Source: Leuctra nigra
Lineage: Eukaryota; Arthropoda; Insecta; Plecoptera; Leuctridae
Reading direction: 5' to 3'
DNA length: 64,000 bases
NCBI GenBank assembly: GCA_934045905.1
Contig: CAKOGZ010000056.1
Location: forward strand, 226,538 to 290,537
Shown here: positions 14,030-22,586 of the stretch, piece by piece
Layout of the letters: every line of letters starts with the position of its first letter
Numbering within the stretch: the first letter of the stretch is position 1
Notes under the pieces: model-generated
What the model saw: the letters and a program-made list of their open reading frames with translations, nothing else
What the model was told of the DNA's origin: nothing
Databases searched by the model: none
Translations under genes and position numbers: made by a program

Positions 14030-16123
14030 ATGGAGGTTAAAGCTTGTGATGAGTCAGCTACGCTCGCTTCGCTAACCTGTATTAACCTAACTTTATTATA
14101 TAATAATCTGACAGGGCAGCGTCGGGCGACTCCAAGGGGGCAGAGTGGGGTTCTTTTTTATAATTTTATTTATAAGCCTATTTTTTTGCGAAAAGTGTTT
14201 TATTACATTTCTCGGCATAACGTTGTGTAGGCATCAAGAAAATTCGATAAAAACAGGGGGGTGCCACTTTAGAAGTAGGTCATATTGAAAAAGTTTTGTT
14301 TGTTTCCTACTTTGTGACGAATCTATTACTCTTAGAGAGCTGAAAATGATACACCATATAGATGATGGAGAGAGGCTTAAAAAGTGCTGAAACACTTTTT
14401 TCTGTCAGACGCTCCGATACGCCGCATTTCTTAGTTTATGTCCTTCAGAAGCAGAAGGGCACAATCCTGATAGGTTTTCATCAATTTTTTGTCACTGTAG
14501 GTTAAAGCTTGTTAAGGGTCAGCTACGCTCGCTTCGCTCGCTTCGCTAACCTACCCTAACCTAACTTTATTATAAAATTATCTGACCGGGCAACGTCGGG
14601 CGACTCCAGGAGGCAGAGGGGAGATTTTTTTTTACATGTTAATGTTAAGCCTATTATTTTCGAAAAGTGTTTTATTTCATTTCTCGGCATAACGTTGTGT
14701 AGGCTTCAAGAAAATTCGATAAAAATAGGGGGGGTGCCACTTTAGAAGTAGCTCATATTGATATTTTTTTATTTGTTTCCTACTTTGTGACGAATCTATT
14801 ACTCTAAGAGAGTTGACAACGTTACCCTCTATAGTAGATGGTGAGAGGCTTAAAAAGTGCAGAAACAATTTTTTATGTCAGACTCTCCGATTCGCCGGAA
14901 TTAACTGTTCATGTTATTCAGAAGCTGATGGGTCGACCCCCGATAGATTTTCATCCATTATTTTGTCAATGTATATTGACCAACAATGTAGGTTAGCCTT
15001 CAAAGGTAACAATGTAACAATTAACAATGTTCCTTAGATTTTCCTCATTTCCTAGGTTTTCATCCATTTTTTAGTCAATGGAGGTTAAAGCTTGTGATGA
15101 GTCAGCTACGCTCGCTTCGCTAACCTGTATTAACCTAACTTTATTATATAATAATCTGACAGGGCAGCGTCGGGCGACTCCAAGGGGGCAGAGTGGGGTT
15201 CTTTTTTATAATTTTATTTGTAAGCCTATTTTTTTGCGAAAAGTGTTTTATTACATTTCTCGGCATAACGTTGTGTAGGCATCAAGAAAATTCGATAAAA
15301 ACAGGGGGTGCCACTTTAGAAGTAGGTCATATTGAAAAAGTTTTGTTTGTTTCCTACTTTGTGACGAATCTATTACTCTTAGAGAGCTGAAAATGATACA
15401 CCATATAGATGATGGAGAGAGGCTTAAAAAGTGCAGAAACACTTTTTTCTGTCAGACCCTTCGATACGCCGCATTTCTTAGTTTATGTCCTTCAGAAGCA
15501 GAAGGGCACAATCCTGATAGGTTTTCATCAATTTTTTGTCACTGTAGGTTAAAGCTTGTTAAGGGTCAGCTACGCTCGCTTCGCTCGCTTCGCTAACCTA
15601 CCCTTACCTAACTTTATTATAAAATTATCTGACCGGGCAACGTCGGGCGACTCCAGGAGGCAGAGGGGAGATTTTTTTTTACATGTTAATGTTAAGCCTA
15701 TTATTTTCGAAAAGTGTTTTATTTCATTTCTCGGCATAACGTTGTGTAGGCTTCAAGAAAATTCGATAAAAATAGGGGGGTGCCACTTTAGAAGTAGCTC
15801 ATATTGATATTTTTTTATTTGTTTCCTACTTTGTGACGAATCTATTACTCTAAGAGAGTTGACAACGTTACCCTCTATAGTAGATGGTGAGAGGCTTAAA
15901 AAGTGCAGAAACAATTTTTTATGTCAGACTCTCCGATTCGCCGGAATTAACTGTTCATGTTATTCAGAAGCTGATGGGTCGACCCCCGATAGATTTTCAT
16001 CCATTATTTTGTCAATGTATATTGACCAACAATGTAGGTTAGCCTACAAAGGTAACAATGTAACAATTAACAATGTTCCTTAGATTTTCCTCATTTCCTA
16101 GGTTTTCATCCATTTTTTAGTCA
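14030..16123 (+). repeat. Two one-T units (1,048 and 1,046 bp)
   Basis: Units start at 14,030 and 15,078. In both, the B half is followed by a single T-beta module, so each is 109 bp shorter than canonical. Both B halves have the GGTCGACCCCC allele, and their hairpin arm reads CAATTTTTT instead of CACTTTTTT. The second A has GGGGG instead of GGGGGG before TGCCAC and a CCCTTCG variant of CGCTCCG. Confidence 0.92.
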
Positions 16124-16807
16124 ATGGAGGTTAAAGCTTGTGATGAGTCAGCTACGCTCGCTTCGCTAACCTGTATTAACCTAACTTTATTATATAATAA
16201 TCTGACAGGGCAGCGTCGGGCGACTCCAAGGGGGCAGAGTGGGGTTCTTTTTTATAATTTTATTTATAAGCCTATTTTTTTTCGAAAAGTGTTTTATTTC
16301 ATTTCTCGGCATAACGTTGTGTAGGCTTCAAGAAAATTCGATAAAAATAGGGGGGTGCCACTTTAGAAGGAGCTCATATTGATATTTTTTTATTTGTTTC
16401 CTACTTTGTGACGAATCTATTACTCTAAGAGAGTTAACAACGTTACCCTATATAGTAGATGGTGAGAGGCTTAAAAAGTGCAGAAACACTTTTTTATATC
16501 AGACTCTCCGATTCGCCGGAATTAACTGTTCATGTTATTCAGAAGCTGATGGGTCCACCCCCGATAGATTTTCATCCATTTTTTTGTCAATGTATATTGA
16601 CCAACAATGTAGGTTAGCCTACAAAGGTAACAATGTCACAATTAACAATGTTCCTTAGATTTTCATCATTTCCTAGGTTTTCATCCATTTTTTTGTCAAT
16701 GTATATTGACCAACAATGTAGGTTAGCCTACAAAGGTAACAATGTAACAATTAACAATGTTCCTTAGATTTTCCTCATTTCCTAGGTTTTCATCCATTTT
16801 TTAGTCA
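16124..16807 (+). repeat. 684-bp A*/B hybrid unit spanning the 8,557-bp duplication junction
   Basis: The unit begins as A* (GGAGCTCAT, GTTAACAACG) and then, within the six-T run at 16,490-16,495, switches to B sequence (ATATCAGACTCTCCG), followed by T-alpha and T-beta. Left of the switch it matches the 24,681 unit and right of it matches the B half at about 7,939. This is the expected product of unequal exchange between an A* and a B module. It is the only unit of this length in the window. Confidence 0.9.
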
Positions 16808-19800
16808 ATGGAAGTTAAAGCTTGTGATGAGTCAGCTACGCTCGCTTCGCTAACCTGTATTAACCTAACTTTATTATATAATAATCTGACAGGGCAGCGT
16901 CGGGCGACTCCAAGGGGGCAGAGTGGGGTTCTTTTTTATAATTTTATTTATAAGCCTATTTTTTTGCGAAAAGTGTTTTATTACATTTCTCGGCATAACG
17001 TTGTGTAGGCATCAAGAAAATTCGATAAAAACAGGAAGGTTCCACTTTAGAAGTAGGTCATATTGAAAAAGTTTTGTTTGTTTCCTACTTTGTGACGAAT
17101 CTATTACTCTTAGAGAGCTGAAAATGATACACCATATAGATGATGGAGAGAGGCTTAAAAAGTGCAAAAACCCTTTTTTCTGTCAGACGCTCCGATACGC
17201 CGCATTTCTTAGTTTATGTCCTTCAGAAGCAGAAGGGCACAATCCTGATAGGTTTTCATCAATTTTTTGTCACTGTAGGTTAAAGCTTGTTAAGGGTCAG
17301 CTACGCTCGCTTCGCTCGCTTCGCTAACCTACCCTAACCTAACTTTATTATAAAATTATCTGACCGGGCAACGTCGGGCGACTCCAGGAGGCAGAGGGGA
17401 GATTTTTTTTTACATGTAAATGTTAAGCCTATTATTTTCGAAAAGTGTTTTATTTCATTTCTCGGCATAACGTTGTGTAGGCTTCAAGAAAATTCGATAA
17501 AAATAGGGGGGTGCCACTTTAGAAGTAGCTCATATTGATATTTTTTTATTTGTTTCCTACTTTGTGACGAATCTATTACTCTAAGAGAGTTGACAACGTT
17601 ACCCTATAAAGTAGATAGTGAGAGGCTTAAAAAGTGCAGAAACACTTTTTTATGTCAGACTCTCCGATTCGCCGGAATTAACTGTTCATGTTATTCAGAA
17701 GCTGATGGGTCCACCCCCGATAGATTTTCATCCATTTTTTTGTCAATGTATATTGACCAACAATGTTGGTTAGCCTACAAAGGTAACAATGTCACAATTA
17801 ACAATGTTCCTTAGATTTTCATCATTTCCTAGGTTTTCATCCATTTTTTTGTCAATGTATATTGACCAACAATGTAGGTTAGCCTACAAAGGTAACAATG
17901 TAACAATTAACAATGTTCCTTAGATTTTCCTCATTTCCTAGGTTTTCATCCATTTTTTAGTCAATGGAGGTTAAAGCTTGTGATGAGTCAGCTACGCTCG
18001 CTTCGCTAACCTGTATTAACCTAACTTTATTATATAATAATCTGACAGGGCAGCGTCGGGCGACTCCAAGGGGGCAGAGTGGGGTTCTTTTTTATAATTT
18101 TATTTATAAGCCTATTTTTTTCGAAAAGTGTTTTATTTCATTTCTCGGCATAACGTTGTGTAGGCTTCAAGAAAATTCGATAAAAATAGGGGGGTGCCAC
18201 TTTAGAAGGAGCTCATATTGATATTTTTTTATTTGTTTCCTACTTTGTGACGAATCTATTACTCTAAGAGAGTTAACAACGTTACCCTATATAGTAGATG
18301 GTGAGAGGCTTAAAAAGTGCAGAAACACTTTTTTCTGTCAGACGCTCCGATACGCCGCATTTCTTAGTTTATGTCCTTCAGAAGCAGAAGGGCACAATCC
18401 TGATAGGTTTTCATCAATTTTTTGTCACTGTAGGTTAAAGCTTGTTAAGGGTCAGCTACGCTCGCTTCGCTCGCTTCGCTAAGCTACCCTAACCTAACTT
18501 TATTATAAAATTATCTGACCGGGCAACGTCGGGCGACTCCAGGAGGCAGAGGGGAGATTTTTTTTTACATGTTAATGTTAAGCCTATTATTTTCGAAAAG
18601 TGTTTTATTTCATTTCTCGGCATAACGTTGTGTAGGCTTCAAGAAAATTCGATAAAAATAGGGGGGTGCCACTTTAGAAGTAGCTCATATTGATATTTTT
18701 TTATTTGTTTCCTACTTTGTGACGAATCTATTACTCTAAGAGAGTTGACAACGTTACCCTATATAGTAGATGGTGAGAGGCTTAAAAAGTGCAGAAACAC
18801 TTTTTTATGTCAGACTCTCCGATTCGCCGGAATTAACTGTTCATGTTATTCAGAAGCTGATGGGTCCACCCCCGATAGATTTTCATCCATTTTATTGTCA
18901 ATGTATATTGACCAACAATGTTGGTTAGCCTACAAAGGTAACAATGTCACAATTAACAATGTTCCTTAGATTTTCATCATTTCCTAGGTTTTCATCCATT
19001 TTTTTGTCAATGTATATTGACCAACAATGTAGGTTAGCCTACAAAGGTAACAATGTAACAATTAACAATGTTCCTTAGATTTTCCTCATTTCCTAGGTTT
19101 TCATCCATTTTTTAGTCAATGGAAGTTAAAGCTTGTGATGAGTCAGCTACGCTCGCTTCGCTAACCAGTATTAACCTAACTTTATTATATAATAATCTGA
19201 CAGGGCAGCGTCGGGCGACTCCAAGGGGGCAGAGTGGGGTACTTTTTTATAATTTTATTTATAAGCCTATTTTTTTGCAAAAAGTGTTTTATTACATTTC
19301 TCGGCATAACGTTGTGTAGGCATTAAGAAAATTCGATAAAAACAGGAAGGTTCCACTTTAGAAGTAGGTCATATTGAAAAAGTTTTGTTTGTTTCCTACT
19401 TTGTGACGAATCTATTACTCTTAGAGAGCTGAAAATGATACACCATATAGATGATGGAGAGAGGCTTAAAAAGTGCAAAAACACTTTTTTCTGTCAGACG
19501 CTCCGATACGCCGCATTTCTTAGTTTATGTCCTTCAGAAGCAGAAGGGCACAATCCTGATAGGTTTTCATCAATTTTTTGTCACTGTAGGTTAAAGCTTG
19601 TTAAGGGTCAGCTACGCTCGCTTCGCTCGCTTCGCTAACCTACCCTAACCTAACTTTATTATAAAATTATCGGACCGGGCAACGTCGGGCGACTCCAGGA
19701 GGCAGAGGGGAGATTTTTTTTTACATGTTAATGTTAAGCCTATTATTTTCGAAAAGTGTTTTATTTCATTTCTCGGCATAACGTTGTGTAGGCTTCAAGA

Positions 19801-20294
19801 AAATTCGATAAAAATAGGGGGGTGCCACTTTAGAAGTAGCTCATATTGATATTTTTTTATTTGTTTCCTACTTTGTGACGAATCTATTACTCTTAGAGAG
19901 TTGACAACGTTACCCTATAAAGTAGATAGTGAGAGGCTTAAAAAGTGCAGAAACACTTTTTTATGTCAGACTCTCCGATTCGCCGGAATTAACTGTTCAT
20001 GTTATTCAGAAGCTGATGGGTCCACCCCCGATAGATTTTCATCCATTTTTTTGTCAATGTATATTGACCAACAATGTTGGTTAGCCTACAAAGGTAACAA
20101 TGTCACAATTAACAATGTTCCTTAGATTTTCATCATTTCCTAGGTTTTCATCCATTTTTTTGTCAATGTATATTGACCAACAATGTAGGTTAGCCTACAA
20201 AGGTAACAATGTAACAATTAACAATGTTCCTTAGATTTTCCTCATTTCCTAGGTTTTCATCCATTTTTTAGTCAATGGAGGTTAAAGCTTGTAA

Positions 20295-20303
20295 TGAGTC
20301 AGC
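20295..20303 (+). promoter_or_regulatory. AP-1 / Maf-type site TGAGTCAGC in A (reference copy)
   Basis: TGAGTCA is the AP-1 (TRE) heptamer, and with the following GC it also fits the CNC-Maf type TGAnnnnGC. The surrounding TGATGAGTCAGCT, present in most A copies, matches 11 of 13 bases of the TRE-type Maf recognition element. B has GGGTCAGC at this place and lacks the site. I saw no A copy in which the nonamer was broken. Function is unproven. Confidence 0.4.
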
Positions 20304-20318
20304 TACGCTCGCTTCGCT
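20301..20318. other. CpG-dense box of A (reference copy)
   Basis: AGCTACGCTCGCTTCGCT contains three CpGs and is an imperfect palindrome. B carries an expanded version with a second CGCTTCGCT nonamer. It stands out in an otherwise AT-rich unit and is nearly invariant between copies. Confidence 0.8.
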
Positions 20319-20337
20319 AACCTGTATTAACCTAACT

Positions 20338-20351
20338 TTATTATATAATAA
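20338..20351. repeat. 14-bp perfect palindrome TTATTATATAATAA in A
   Basis: The sequence equals its own reverse complement and lies between the CpG-dense box and the G tract. It is broken in a subset of units (TTATTTAATAA near 37,965, 39,695, 45,140 and 53,833) and by a T-to-A change at 32,412. Confidence 0.8.
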
Positions 20352-20358
20352 TCTGACA

Positions 20359-20395
20359 GGGCAGCGTCGGGCGACTCCAAGGGGGCAGAGTGGGG
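20359..20395 (+). other. Four-run G tract with G-quadruplex potential in A (reference copy)
   Basis: The runs are GGG, GGG, GGGGG and GGGG, separated by loops of 7, 9 and 6 bases on the plus strand. The middle loop exceeds the usual seven-base limit, so this is an extended-loop candidate. B has the first two runs and a last GGGG, but AGGAGG replaces the third. The A near 60,340 loses the second run (GTCAAGCG). Confidence 0.45.
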
Positions 20396-20487
20396 TTCTT
20401 TTTTATAATTTTATTTATAAGCCTATTTTTTTGCGAAAAGTGTTTTATTACATTTCTCGGCATAACGTTGTGTAGGCATCAAGAAAA

Positions 20488-20502
20488 TTCGATAAAAACA
20501 GG
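20488..20502 (+). other. CENP-B-box-like 15-mer in A (reference copy)
   Basis: TTCGATAAAAACAGG matches eight of nine essential bases of the mammalian CENP-B box (TTCGnnnnAnnCGGG). The single mismatch is A for G in CGGG. B reads TTCGATAAAAATAGG and matches seven. It overlaps the last pentamer of the heat-shock-like element, so at least one of the two resemblances may be accidental. Confidence 0.3.
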
Positions 20503-20948
20503 GGGGTGCCACTTTAGAAGTAGGTCATATTGAAAAAGTTTTGTTTGTTTCCTACTTTGTGACGAATCTATTACTCTTAGAGAGCTGAAAATGATACACC
20601 ATATAGATGATGGAGAGAGGCTTAAAAAGTGCTGAAACACTTTTTTCTGTCAGACGCTCCGATACGCCGCATTTCTTAGTTTATGTCCTTCAGAAGCAGA
20701 AGGGCACAATCCTGATAGGTTTTCATCAATTTTTTGTCACTGTAGGTTAAAGCTTGTTAAGGGTCAGCTACGCTCGCTTCGCTCGCTTCGCTAACCTACC
20801 CTAACCTAACTTTATTATAAAATTATCTGACCGGGCAACGTCGGGCGACTCCAGGAGGCAGAGGGGAGATTTTTTTTTACATGTTAATGTTAAGCCTATT
20901 ATTTTCGAAAAGTGTTTTATTTCATTTCTCGGCATAACGTTGTGTAGG

Positions 20949-20963
20949 CTTCAAGAAAATTCG
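20949..20963 (+). promoter_or_regulatory. Heat-shock-element consensus match in B (reference copy)
   Basis: The sequence cTTCaaGAAaaTTCg fits the three-pentamer heat-shock element nTTCnnGAAnnTTCn at all nine defined bases. The same string recurs in nearly every B module and every A* module, roughly 75-80 times in the window. Exceptions seen are near 3,161 and 6,619 (GAA to GGA) and 61,518 (TTC to TTT). In ordinary A the first pentamer is ATC or ATT. Binding by HSF is inferred, not shown. Confidence 0.5.
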
Positions 20964-21095
20964 ATAAAAATAGGGGGGTGCCACTTTAGAAGTAGCTCAT
21001 ATTGATATTTTTTTATTTGTTTCCTACTTTGTGACGAATCTATTACTCTATGAGAGTTGACAACGTTACCCTATATAGTAGATGGTGAGAGGCTT

Positions 21096-21117
21096 AAAAA
21101 GTGCAGAAACACTTTTT
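21096..21117 (+). repeat. Hairpin with 8-bp stem in B (AAAAAGTG / CACTTTTT)
   Basis: AAAAAGTG and CACTTTTT are perfect reverse complements around a six-base loop (CAGAAA), followed by another T. The A module has the same stem at 20,624-20,645 with loop CTGAAA. The stem is weakened in B copies with CAATTTTTT (for example near 14,865) or CACATTTTTAT (near 7,931 and 34,215). Several inter-module switches fall in or beside its T-run. Confidence 0.75.
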
Positions 21118-21190
21118 TATGTCAGACTCTCCGATTCGCCGGAATTAACTGTTCATGTTATTCAGAAGCTGATGGGTCCACCCCCGATAG

Positions 21191-21299
21191 ATTTTCATCC
21201 ATTTTTTTGTCAATGTATATTGACCAACAATGTAGGTTAGCCTACAAAGGTAACAATGTCACAATTAACAATGTTCCTTAGATTTTCATCATTTCCTAG
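21191..21299 (+). repeat. Reference T-alpha module (109 bp)
   Basis: It starts ATTTTCATCCATTTTTTTGTC and carries TATATTGACC, three AACAATG motifs, the TGTAGG/CCTACA inverted repeat, then TTCATCATTTCC and the palindrome CCTAGG. Alpha markers are AATGTCACAATT and TTCATCATT. Some alpha copies read TGTTGG, which breaks the inverted repeat. Confidence 0.93.
21231..21246 (+). repeat. Hairpin with 6-bp stem in T (TGTAGG-TTAG-CCTACA)
   Basis: This is a perfect 6-bp inverted repeat around TTAG, between the first and second AACAATG motifs of T. The partner in T-beta is at 21,340-21,355. Alpha copies with TGTTGG lose one pair. The copy at 50,686-50,700 lost one AG dinucleotide and became a 15-bp palindrome with a single central base. 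Confidence 0.75.
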
Positions 21300-21408
21300 G
21301 TTTTCATCCATTTTTTTGTCAATGTATATTGACCAACAATGTAGGTTAGCCTACAAAGGTAACAATGTAACAATTAACAATGTTCCTTAGATTTTCCTCA
21401 TTTCCTAG
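21300..21408 (+). repeat. Reference T-beta module (109 bp)
   Basis: It is the same length and layout as T-alpha but with AATGTAACAATT and TTCCTCATTTCC. It is followed by a 27-bp partial T start (GTTTTCATCC to GTCAATGG) before the next A. One-T units normally retain this subtype, which suggests that most shortening removed alpha by exchange between adjacent T copies. Confidence 0.93.
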
Positions 21409-22586
21409 GTTTTCATCCATTTTTTAGTCAATGGAAGTTAAAGCTTGTGATGAGTCAGCTACGCTCGCTTCGCTAACCTGTATTAACCTAACTTTATTAT
21501 ATAATAATCTGACAGGGCAGCGTCGGGCGACTCCAAGGGGGCAGAGTGGGGTTCTTTTTTATAATTTTATTTATAAGCCTATTTTTTTTCGAAAAGTGTT
21601 TTATTTCATTTCTCGGCATAACGTTGTGTAGGCTTCAAGAAAATTCGATAAAAATAGGGGGGTGCCACTTTAGAAGGAGCTCATATTGATATTTTTTTAT
21701 TTGTTTCCTACTTTGTGACGAATCTATTACTCTAAGAGAGTTAACAACGTTACCCTATATAGTAGATGGTGAGAGGCTTAAAAAGTGCAGAAACACTTTT
21801 TTCTGTCAGACGCTCCGATACGCCGCATTTCTTAGTTTATGTCCTTCAGAAGCAGAAGGGCACAATCCTGATAGGTTTTCATCAATTTTTTGTCACTGTA
21901 GGTTAAAGCTTGTTAAGGGTCAGCTACGCTCGCTTCGCTCGCTTCGCTAAGCTACCCTAACCTAACTTTATTATAAAATTATCTGACCGGGCAACGTCGG
22001 GCGACTCCAGGAGGCAGAGGGGAGATTTTTTTTTACATGTTAATGTTAAGCCTATTATTTTCGAAAAGTGTTTTATTTCATTTCTCGGCATAACGTTGTG
22101 TAGGCTTCAAGAAAATTCGATAAAAATAGGGGGGTGCCACTTTAGAAGTAGCTCATATTGATATTTTTTTATTTGTTTCCTACTTTGTGACGAATCTATT
22201 ACTCTAAGAGAGTTGACAACGTTACCCTATATAGTAGATGGTGAGAGGCTTAAAAAGTGCAGAAACACTTTTTTATGTCAGACTCTCCGATTCGCCGGAA
22301 TTAACTGTTCATGTTATTCAGAAGCTGATGGGTCCACCCCCGATAGATTTTCATCCATTTTATTGTCAATGTATATTGACCAACAATGTTGGTTAGCCTA
22401 CAAAGGTAACAATGTCACAATTAACAATGTTCCTTAGATTTTCATCATTTCCTAGGTTTTCATCCATTTTTTTGTCAATGTATATTGACCAACAATGTAG
22501 GTTAGCCTACAAAGGTAACAATGTAACAATTAACAATGTTCCTTAGATTTTCCTCATTTCCTAGGTTTTCATCCATTTTTTAGTCA

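Larger units (their letters stand above)
7935..16491 (+). repeat. 8,557-bp tandem duplication, copy 1
   Basis: Almost every unit start from 8,251 to 16,124 recurs 8,557 bp later. Shared rare variants include ATGTAAATG near 8,858 and 17,415, GGTACTTTTTT near 10,682 and 19,239, ATCGGACCGGG near 11,114 and 19,670, CTATGAGAG near 12,491 and 21,048, and a seven-G run near 14,728 and 23,285. Differences between copies are few. They include an extra GC near 11,079, a missing base near 11,443, a shortened T-run near 12,346, and TGATGAG against TGTAATGAG near 11,729 and 20,294. Confidence 0.9.
20280..20744 (+). repeat. Reference A module (465 bp)
   Basis: This is a representative A half-unit. In order it holds a HindIII site, a TGAGTCAGC site, a CpG-dense box with one CGCTTCGCT, a 14-bp AT palindrome, a four-run G tract, an AT-rich stretch, a degenerate heat-shock-like element (ATCaaGAAaaTTC) overlapping a CENP-B-like box, CTACTTTGTGACGAATC, and the AAAAAGTG hairpin. 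It ends with TTTTCATCAATTTTTTGTCACTG. It aligns with B along its whole length, so A and B descend from one ancestral half-unit. Confidence 0.93.
20745..21190 (+). repeat. Reference B module core (446 bp)
   Basis: This representative B half-unit differs from A by GTTAAGGGTCAGC at the start, two CGCTTCGCT copies in the GC box, CCTAACCTAAC, loss of the fourth G-run, TTCaaGAAaaTTC in place of A's ATCaaGAAaaTTC, GTTGACAACG in place of CTGAAAATG, and a diverged 3' part (CCGGAATTAACTG). It passes into the first T module at ATTTTCATCC. Confidence 0.93.
16808..22586 (+). repeat. Five two-T units of copy 2, including two A* units
   Basis: Units start at 16,808, 17,964, 19,119, 20,275 and 21,431. A* forms are at 17,964 and 21,431. 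The 20,275 unit has TTGTAATGAG like the 3,637 and 7,095 units, although its copy-1 partner at 11,719 has TTGTGATGAG. Either a substitution arose in copy 1 or a patch was converted after duplication. Confidence 0.92.

Noticed and set aside
14677..14868. Minus-strand frames of 63-64 residues (also near 23,234, 15,251 and 40,875)
   Set aside because: They are antisense shadows of the A and B modules, present or absent according to one-base indels, with no recognisable product.
20301..20790. CRISPR-like array from evenly spaced repeats
   Set aside because: Spacing is hundreds of bases, the intervening sequence is itself repeated rather than unique, and no cas genes occur.
20799..20810. True interstitial telomere repeat
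   Set aside because: Only two CCTAA units per B module, with diverged neighbours. That is too short to call telomeric.
21191..21408. T modules as terminal repeats or a MITE/Helitron end
   Set aside because: They are direct repeats, never found outside the array, with no terminal inverted repeats, target-site duplications or transposase sequence.
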